DNA from: Gemmatimonadota bacterium
GTDB taxonomy: Bacteria; Gemmatimonadota; Gemmatimonadetes; Gemmatimonadales; Gemmatimonadaceae
Assembly (NCBI GenBank): GCA_028287305.1
Contig: JAQBPX010000014.1
Coordinates: 62,001 to 126,000, forward strand
Direction: 5' to 3'
Length of the DNA stretch: 64,000 nt
Under the pieces are notes generated by a model that did not search any database, was not told the origin of the DNA, and was given only the letters and a program-made list of their open reading frames with translations. This document shows positions 58,890-64,000 of this stretch, in pieces. How positions within the stretch are numbered: the stretch's first letter is position 1; every line of letters starts with the position of its first letter. A program made the position numbers and the translations under genes.

Positions 58890-60701
58890 CTACCGACCGA
58901 TCACTAAGGGTTCCTCGATCAGCCTCACCGGGATCACGTCGCGATCGTCAGGCGTAACCCGCGCCAAATCACCAGCCCGCACGACAGGCTGCCACCCATG
59001 ATACGCCTTGTCCATGCACAACGGATGAATGGTGAGCGCCCCGTCCGACCCGATGCGCATCCGCAGGAATCCCTTGTAGTCGCGAATCGCCTGCACCGAG
59101 AACACCTCGTTCTCGTGCAGCCCCCAGAGGCGATAGCTCGCGTAGAGGTAGAGTCCCATGAGCAAGCCGCCGAGCGCGCCACCGACGAGCATGGTCTCGA
59201 CTGCATACGCCGCGAGACGCACGATCACCGTGAGCGCGGGATGCCCCTCGATCATGATCAGCGCGTTGAGCCGGGTGAAGCCGAGCATGAGCCCCACGGC
59301 CAGGGCGACATGCGACGCTCCATGCAGTCCGCCCACCACCCACGCCCACTTCCGCGAGATGCGACAGGGCGCCGGTGGCGCGCCGGGCGCCGCGTCTTCT
59401 GCGTCAGGCTCGCGCAGTGGCAGTGCGAACGCGCCCATCGCGACGATGATTGCGACGGAGAAGATCACGACCGCGGGGTCGAAGCTGAACACCGAGCGCG
59501 AGCTCTGCAGCAGCCAGGCGAACATCAGGTAGAGCACGCCGAGCATTCGGGCGAAGCTCGCGTTCTGCCAATAGCTGCCATCCTCGGAGTTCGGCTTGCG
59601 ACGGAAGATGAAGCTCCGCACGGGCTCACTTTCCTCGCGCGACACCTCGGCGCTCGGGTAGATGCACTCGCGCTCGTAGCGTCGGCGGCTGACGGGCGCT
59701 GAGTGTCCCTGGTCGGCGCAGAACTCGAGTGTGCCGGGGAGGCTGTGCGTCGCGTAGGTGTAGGCGCCGCCGAGTCCGCAGGTGATGAGGTGGCGGGGGG
59801 CGGCGGGCGTGTCGGCGCCGTGCGTCAGTGAGTAGCGCGAGTAGTGGTGGAGGTCGCCGGTGATCACGACGGGCACCGTGGCGCCCGAGGGAGCGATGAC
59901 GTCCCGCTCGAAGAATGCGACGCGATCGTATGCGTCGCGTCGGATGAGCCACGTCTGCACCCATGCGGGCTCGGGCACGCAGAGGATGATGCGATCGCCC
60001 TGCTTCACGCTCTCGGCGATCTTCCGGAAGTATGCGAGCTGCGGTGCGTCGATGTCGCTCTCGAGCTGGAAGTCGACGCCCCAGAGCCACCACCCGTGCG
60101 GCAGCTGCACCGACCAGTAGCTGCGGTGCTGCTGCGTGCGCCAGCGCCCGATGGAGCGCTGCTGGCAGAAGAGGCGGATGAAGCTCGTGAGGCCGTCGTA
60201 CCAGTCGTGGTTGCCGGGGATGGCGAAGAGGTGCGGATCGTTGTCGGTGGGCGCCCCGGGCGTGGAGGGGAGCGCGGCCTCGTAGGGACCGTAGGTGCGA
60301 TGGTGGTATTCGTCTCGGCTCGCGCGCGGGTACACCTCGTCGCCGCCCATCACGAGCAGGTTGCCGCGCGGGAGTGGCGCGGGCTCGCCGGGAATGGTGA
60401 GCGACTCGCGCGAGAGCTGGTAGGCGACCGTGTAGGTGGAGTCGAAGCCGTCGCCGAGGTCGGGGACGTAGTCGATCCAGAAGTCGCCGGAAATAGGGTC
60501 AGGCTCGTAGGGCCCGTAGCAGCGGGGAGTGGGGTCGAGCGCCGCCTGCATCTCGCGCTTGTCGGCGAAGCTGCCGAACAGCGAGGAGAGGACGACCTGC
60601 ATCCCGGTGCGCGCGAGCTGTCCGGGGTCGAACCATCCGACCATGCGCTCGCGCCGGAAGCGGAGGGCGTCCCAGCCGGTGGGGGTGGGGGTGACGGGCA
60701 T
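58890..60701 (-). CDS. Membrane metallophosphoesterase
   Basis: 603 residues. Metallophosphatase blocks: YVPDLGDGFDSTY, LLVMGGDEVYPRASRDEY, IPGNHDWYDGL, and ITGDLHHYSRY with later histidines. These give the two-metal site (D, D/N, H residues). After about residue 360 come several hydrophobic helices (about 375-400, 408-430, 455-475, 488-510 and 515-535) and a C-terminal soluble tail (YKGFLRMRIGSDGALTIHP). Such proteins hydrolyse phosphate esters at the membrane; the substrate is unknown. Start ATG 60701. Confidence 0.85.
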   Translation of the reverse strand: MPVTPTPTGWDALRFRRERMVGWFDPGQLARTGMQVVLSSLFGSFADKREMQAALDPTPRCYGPYEPDPISGDFWIDYVPDLGDGFDSTYTVAYQLSRESLTIPGEPAPLPRGNLLVMGGDEVYPRASRDEYHHRTYGPYEAALPSTPGAPTDNDPHLFAIPGNHDWYDGLTSFIRLFCQQRSIGRWRTQQHRSYWSVQLPHGWWLWGVDFQLESDIDAPQLAYFRKIAESVKQGDRIILCVPEPAWVQTWLIRRDAYDRVAFFERDVIAPSGATVPVVITGDLHHYSRYSLTHGADTPAAPRHLITCGLGGAYTYATHSLPGTLEFCADQGHSAPVSRRRYERECIYPSAEVSREESEPVRSFIFRRKPNSEDGSYWQNASFARMLGVLYLMFAWLLQSSRSVFSFDPAVVIFSVAIIVAMGAFALPLREPDAEDAAPGAPPAPCRISRKWAWVVGGLHGASHVALAVGLMLGFTRLNALIMIEGHPALTVIVRLAAYAVETMLVGGALGGLLMGLYLYASYRLWGLHENEVFSVQAIRDYKGFLRMRIGSDGALTIHPLCMDKAYHGWQPVVRAGDLARVTPDDRDVIPVRLIEEPLVIGR

Positions 60702-60829
60702 GGCGGGAAAGTGCGGCGAGGGTTGGTGCTATGGAAGGGCGATGGAGTTTACGATTATTGCAGCGGGCGGGCCTCGTGGCGAGGAGCCGGCCGGATCTCG
60801 CGCCACTCAACAATGCGACCAGGCATGCG

Positions 60830-61117
60830 ATGACAGGCGACGCATTCGACGTCGAGGTCCAGTACAAGCTGGTGCGCTATCGCGAAGGCGCTCGAGTGCT
60901 CGACTTCGATCGTGAGCCGAGCGGGAGCGACCCGGTCGCGGTGGTGTGGTTTCCCAGCCCGAAGCGCTGGCGTGAGACCGTACCTGCGTGGGCGCAGGAG
61001 CGTCGCCGGGAGATCCTGTCGCGGGTGAGGGCGGCTGTGCGGGGTGATGAATGGCGGGTGTTCTATGCTGATGTCGACAGCGTTTGCGTGGACGATCTCG
61101 AGTGCGATTCCGCCTGA
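60830..61117 (+). CDS. Small hypothetical protein (95 aa)
   Basis: From ATG 60830 (MTGDAFDVEVQYKLVRYREG); an upstream in-frame ATG at 60731 would add 33 residues without structure. DREPSGSDPVAVVWFPSPKRW, ILSRVRAAVRGDEWRVFYAD suggest an alpha/beta domain. Ends 21 bp from the convergent lipoprotein. No family recognised. Confidence 0.55.
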   Translation: MTGDAFDVEVQYKLVRYREGARVLDFDREPSGSDPVAVVWFPSPKRWRETVPAWAQERRREILSRVRAAVRGDEWRVFYADVDSVCVDDLECDSA

Positions 61118-61138
61118 AGCAGGTCGCTCACAACCAGA

Positions 61139-61516
61139 TCAGAAGTTCGGCTGGAGCCTGACGAACAAGTGCACCTGCTCGGCATGGCATCCAGAGTTGT
61201 CACGCTTGGTGTGAACGCCGAGCGCGCTCCACGTTCGGTAGCCGCCCCGGTCGACGAAGACATCATAGGTCCCGGGGACTGCCAGGTCGTATGCGCCGAC
61301 CGGCACCGTGTCTCGCTGGACGACCTGATCGCCGGCCTTGATGGTGACGATGGTCCCCTGGATGAGCGATGCGCCGGTGACCGAGTCGTTGATCGAGATA
61401 ACGAGCGGTGCGACGTAGTTTGCGGTGCACACCTTTTCGCCGGAAACCAGCCCGCAGGCTGAGGCGAACAGCAGGACCGCGACGGAGAGCGCGGGGAGGA
61501 TCTTTGGTCGACGCAT
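61139..61516 (-). CDS. Small lipoprotein with carboxypeptidase-regulatory-like domain (family B)
   Basis: 125 residues from ATG 61516, placing MRRPKILPALSVAVLLFASAC as signal and lipobox. The mature domain KVCTANYVAPLVISINDSVTG, GTYDVFVDRGGYRTWSALG and VHLFVRLQPNF is a clear paralogue of the protein at 43345. The longer frame to 61558 lacks signal properties. The AT-rich second cassette area begins after it. Confidence 0.75.
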   Translation of the reverse strand: MRRPKILPALSVAVLLFASACGLVSGEKVCTANYVAPLVISINDSVTGASLIQGTIVTIKAGDQVVQRDTVPVGAYDLAVPGTYDVFVDRGGYRTWSALGVHTKRDNSGCHAEQVHLFVRLQPNF

Positions 61517-61701
61517 GACACCTCGAGATACTGGGGAGCGTGACTGCCGCTCCCGCACATGGACTGTGAATCAATCTAGGTCTCAGCGCGAGCGAACCGA
61601 GCCGTCGAGCGGTAAGGGCTGCAGCTGAGGGTCACGTAGCGTCTCAATCTGCGCTGCACCGCTTGCCTCAAGGATCACGGAAGTTCATTCTGAGCCAACT
61701 C

Positions 61702-61902
61702 ATGAAATCCAATACTTCCGGTCGGTTCCTGGTCACGGTGGTTGGACACCTGGCAATCGTGGCCGGCGCCGCGTTTGTCGCCCTGTGGCTAAAGGGCGGC
61801 GCCAACCTGCGCCTCCTTGTAGGTGGAATCGCGTCTCTGGTATTGGGAGCTGGGCTTGTCGCGTTGATGGCTCGTGCTTCACTGCCGCCTAATTCTCGTT
61901 AG
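61702..61902 (+). CDS. Two-helix membrane protein (66 aa), cassette-like
   Basis: From ATG 61702 (MKSNTSGRFLVTVVGHLAIV). Helices about 8-28 and 37-57. Its TAG stop lies in CGTTAGCC, an R'-type word, with CCTAAT nine nt upstream, so the gene ends inside a collapsed attC-like site. No family recognised. Confidence 0.55.
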   Translation: MKSNTSGRFLVTVVGHLAIVAGAAFVALWLKGGANLRLLVGGIASLVLGAGLVALMARASLPPNSR

Positions 61903-61904
61903 CC
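61887..61904 (+). other. Collapsed attC-like site
   Basis: GCCTAAT, TCTC and GTTAGCC: 5' and 3' R-box words with no hairpin between, like 47982-47999. Confidence 0.3.
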
Positions 61905-61929
61905 AGCATCTCGGCATTAAGCCGCGCGT

Positions 61930-62289
61930 ATGATGAAGCCATTCAGAATCGCACTCGCGATCGCGTTGGTGGTACAACTCGTGTTCGTCGCAGACTACTA
62001 TCGGCTTACCGATGGTTGTTTCTGCGCCGTTCTGGCCGCGGGCCGGCCAGTGCATCGTGTTCTTCCCGGTGAGCTTCTTTTCCTCCGCGCCGTGTCGTTT
62101 CCAAGCCAGGTGCTCCCGGTCTCCTTCCCTCAAGGGATCCGGGATACGCCCAGGACAGTTCTCTATACGGTCCTCAACACAATCGTGTGGTTCAGCATGA
62201 TTTGCATTGCCGCCCTCGCTATGCGCCATCTGCGTCGACCAGGCAAGCAGGATGGCCCGAGTTCACATACGTCAGTGAATGCTGGCTAA
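61930..62289 (+). CDS. Two-helix membrane protein (119 aa), cassette-like
   Basis: MMKPFRIALAIALVVQLVFV begins helix 1 (about 6-22); helix 2 is about 76-97. The loop DYYRLTDGCFCAVLAAGRPVH holds two cysteines. The tail is hydrophilic. Its TAA stop is in GGCTAAC, the R'' box of a small attC-like hairpin. Confidence 0.6.
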   Translation: MMKPFRIALAIALVVQLVFVADYYRLTDGCFCAVLAAGRPVHRVLPGELLFLRAVSFPSQVLPVSFPQGIRDTPRTVLYTVLNTIVWFSMICIAALAMRHLRRPGKQDGPSSHTSVNAG

Positions 62290-62329
62290 CGAACGCTGAA
62301 GCTGCCGAACGATCAGCGGTTCCTTAACT
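62284..62329 (+). other. Short attC-like hairpin
   Basis: GGCTAAC, then GAACGCTGA pairing with TCAGCGGTTC around a 13-nt loop, then CTTAACT. It contains the stop of the preceding gene. Small but has the right order R''-stem-R'. Confidence 0.5.
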
Positions 62330-62338
62330 CGTCGCCAC

Positions 62339-62629
62339 ATGTCAAAGGCCTCACGGGGACAGCTCTGGCGCGACAGCATGACAGGCCTCTCACCGACGAC
62401 CGTGGCCAGCCTGATTGTGTTTGGCCTCGTTGTGCTCACCGGCGCCGTTCTTATCGCGCGGCGTGGCGCGGAGCTACCGACTCGCCAAACGGATATCTGC
62501 GTCCACGCATACTCGCGTGCTCGCACGGCAATGGACACGTCTGTGGCCGACCAGCGAATCATTGGCGGATCGCGCTCCCCGGCGCCATGGACATGTGGCA
62601 ACGAGCGAGCGGTGCTGCGACATCGCTAA
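62339..62629 (+). CDS. Single-helix membrane protein (96 aa), cassette-like
   Basis: MSKASRGQLWRDSMTGLSPT, then a helix (about 22-41, TVASLIVFGLVVLTGAVLIA) and a polar, Cys-containing tail (TDICVHAYSRARTAMD, PAPWTCGNER). 10 bp after the preceding attC-like hairpin. No family recognised. Confidence 0.5.
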   Translation: MSKASRGQLWRDSMTGLSPTTVASLIVFGLVVLTGAVLIARRGAELPTRQTDICVHAYSRARTAMDTSVADQRIIGGSRSPAPWTCGNERAVLRHR

Positions 62630-62735
62630 GAAGAGACGACTCGTTACCCCGATAGCAGGCGCCGTACAATAGACTTGCTCACGGAATCCAGGAAACGATA
62701 ACCAAGCAACCTAGCGAAGTGTTGCAGCCGACATC

Positions 62736-63482
62736 ATGTCAGCAGTCATCAAACCCGTTAAGATCGCGCTCGCACTCATCGTCTGGGGATATGGTCTATA
62801 CTGTATCCTCAAGGCGGGCCAGTTCCGCACGGGCCACCCCCGCTCGCGGGTGTCTCAACGAATCGTCTGGAGCGAGTTGACTCCGCTCGGCCGGCAATGG
62901 GCTCTCCGCGCCATCAGCGCGTGGGTCACGTTCGCGCTCCTCATCTTTGCACTGACGGCGTGCGGTCGCGTCGATCGTTCCACCCGTTCAGACTCAACGA
63001 TCACGAATGGTGGCAGCGCCGACTCAATCGCCTGGCTGCCTTTTTCGTTCGGTCCGGTGCGCGGTCAGCGGCCCAGCGGTGGGGTTATCGATTCTCTACC
63101 GACGGATTACCGTGGAACGAAGACACTGGTGATTCGCGCCTTCGATGCGCTCCCGGAAGGGAAATATTCGGCAGCTTTGTCGCTGTGGACGAAACGAAGG
63201 GGGGAGAGCCTGGCGCATCTGATCGCACGCGTCTCTGAAGATGACGTAGACGACCCTTGCACAGTGGATGGCTCTCCACCGCCCCTCGCGTTGCCTCGCG
63301 TGCGTTGGATCGGACATCGTTCCCGGTGCCCCGGCAGCCTCACGGTGGACTACTGGATTGACCTCGACACGTTGGCCCTAGGGATTGCCTACGAGGTGGA
63401 CTCTGCGGCCGGTCCTTCCTCGATGTCCCGTAAGGTCCCTGCGCACATTATTTCAAGCTTGCGCGTTCGAGATTCGCGCTAG
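62736..63482 (+). CDS. Membrane protein with C-terminal extracytoplasmic domain (248 aa), cassette-like
   Basis: From ATG 62736. Helix 1 about 8-26 and helix 2 about 57-74 (ISAWVTFALLIFALTACG, possibly a late lipobox). Then about 170 residues with strands DYRGTKTLVIRAFDAL, LPRVRWIGHRSRCP, GSLTVDYWIDLDTL and a cysteine pair. The mixture of a first helix plus a second signal-like segment might be two fused or adjoining reading frames. Ends in an attC-like site (GCTAGC). Confidence 0.55.
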   Translation: MSAVIKPVKIALALIVWGYGLYCILKAGQFRTGHPRSRVSQRIVWSELTPLGRQWALRAISAWVTFALLIFALTACGRVDRSTRSDSTITNGGSADSIAWLPFSFGPVRGQRPSGGVIDSLPTDYRGTKTLVIRAFDALPEGKYSAALSLWTKRRGESLAHLIARVSEDDVDDPCTVDGSPPPLALPRVRWIGHRSRCPGSLTVDYWIDLDTLALGIAYEVDSAAGPSSMSRKVPAHIISSLRVRDSR

Positions 63483-63509
63483 CTCCGCAACTGGGCTTTG
63501 GCGTTGACC
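63477..63509 (+). other. Short attC-like site
   Basis: GCTAGC at the stop, then CTCCGCAACTGGGCTTTGGC and GTTGACC. The CGCAACTGGGCTTNGGC stretch matches the 3' half consensus of the first array's sites. No hairpin arm on the 5' side. Confidence 0.45.
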
Positions 63510-63522
63510 ACACGAGACTCTC

Positions 63523-64000
63523 ATGAGACACCTCCTTAGCAATCGCGACCGCACGTTCTCCTATGCCCGCGTTGGCGCGTCGGAAGAAGTCCCAGCACTC
63601 CTGGTCCCGCAAGGCACGTTCGGTTGCCTACTCTGGGACAGTGCGGGCGACTGGTCCATCGAGCAGCGCGAAGCGTTAGTTTCGCATTTGATCCAGTCGG
63701 GCTGTCGAACGCTTGCATGTGGTGGTCATGACTGCGAAGTGTGGCATGATCTGGCTGACGAGACCCTCGCGTTCCTGAACGCTACCCAGTGGCGCACAGC
63801 GGAGCAGGAGGTCATGACCACCTGGCACACAGAGGAGACGGCGCAGGAGGTCGTATTCTTCGTGACCACCACGGCGGAGGTCGAAGAGCCGTCGTTCGGC
63901 GAGTATCTAATCCTGGAAGTTGGCCCGGCCCCCCATTTCGCAGGCGAGCTGACTGACGCGCTCAAGCGCTATGGCGGCGAAGCCTCCGATACTGCCGCGG
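63523..64000 (+). CDS. Uncharacterised soluble protein, partial (right edge)
   Basis: Open to the edge; at least 159 residues are visible from ATG 63523 (MRHLLSNRDRTFSYARVGAS), 13 bp after the attC-like GTTGACC. Conserved-looking blocks: TFGCLLWDSAGDWSIEQREAL, HLIQSGCRTLACGGHDCEVWHD, MTTWHTEETAQEVVFFVTTT and GEYLILEVGPAPHFAGEL. The pattern resembles a family of small cassette or phage-neighbourhood proteins of unknown function. No membrane segment. Confidence 0.7.
   Translation, partial: MRHLLSNRDRTFSYARVGASEEVPALLVPQGTFGCLLWDSAGDWSIEQREALVSHLIQSGCRTLACGGHDCEVWHDLADETLAFLNATQWRTAEQEVMTTWHTEETAQEVVFFVTTTAEVEEPSFGEYLILEVGPAPHFAGELTDALKRYGGEASDTAA

Larger units (their letters stand above)
61702..63522 (+). 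mobile_element. Second cassette-like gene cluster
   Basis: Four plus-strand genes (61702, 61930, 62339, 62736), AT-richer, with attC-like words at three of their ends (61887-61904, 62284-62329, 63477-63509). The next gene (63523) runs off the window. Separated from the first array by about 9 kb of host-like genes. No integrase. Weaker evidence than for the first array. Confidence 0.45.

Overview
The window is GC-rich DNA from a Gram-negative-type bacterium. Many products carry Sec or lipoprotein signals, and there is a TolC/adaptor export set, outer-membrane-like proteins and a multi-Asp-box (BNR) secreted protein. Together with the repeat style, this mix resembles soil Gemmatimonadota chromosomes. 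That assignment is inference; the window has no rRNA, and I see no tRNA. Core genes (tmk, ylbF-like, prmC, prfA, rpmE) show it is chromosomal.

Layout. 1-9.7 kb: an edge-truncated AlkD-type DNA repair protein, a stand-alone N-terminal half of SecY, a large BNR-repeat exported protein, a three-PAS hybrid histidine kinase, an SRPBCC-like protein coupled to a beta-carbonic anhydrase, and an ABC-2 exporter pair. 9.7-25 kb: amine oxidase, exported M20 peptidase coupled to a membrane Ser/Thr kinase, DUF2059 protein, DinB protein, penicillin acylase, a diguanylate cyclase divergent from a GAF-PAS histidine kinase, DUF1569 protein and a ferric-reductase-like membrane protein. 25-30 kb: adaptor, MacB-type permease and TolC genes without an ATPase gene. 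30-35 kb: a minus-strand housekeeping block rpmE-prfA-prmC-ylbF-tmk with a C-terminal-processing protease downstream. 35-46 kb: Crp/Fnr regulator, metallo-beta-lactamase-fold hydrolase, CsgG-like protein, a Met/His/Cys-rich probable metal-handling pair, then small paralogous lipoproteins and a thioredoxin-fold protein.

From about 46.9 to 52.5 kb, and again from 61.7 kb to the right edge, the character changes. There are short same-strand genes of mostly unknown function, visibly more AT-rich, separated by about 70-100 nt imperfect palindromes whose ends match integron attC sites. The best one (48259-48359) has R boxes, paired L boxes and the extrahelical G. No integron integrase is in the window, so these look like integrase-less cassette arrays. 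Between them (52.8-61.5 kb) lie ordinary host-like genes: lipoproteins, GNAT, AraC and a membrane metallophosphoesterase.

Two families of dispersed repeats punctuate the host part. One is a roughly 175-nt nested inverted repeat (seven copies, five of them full-length) that could fold as a four-way junction. Its polarity is fixed relative to the gene ending next to it, and it usually lies between convergent genes. The other is a roughly 30-nt repeat (13 copies), often found at a fixed place beside the first, and in several cases supplying stop or start codons of genes. These composite 3'-end elements, the attC arrays and the SecY half-protein are the most unusual content.
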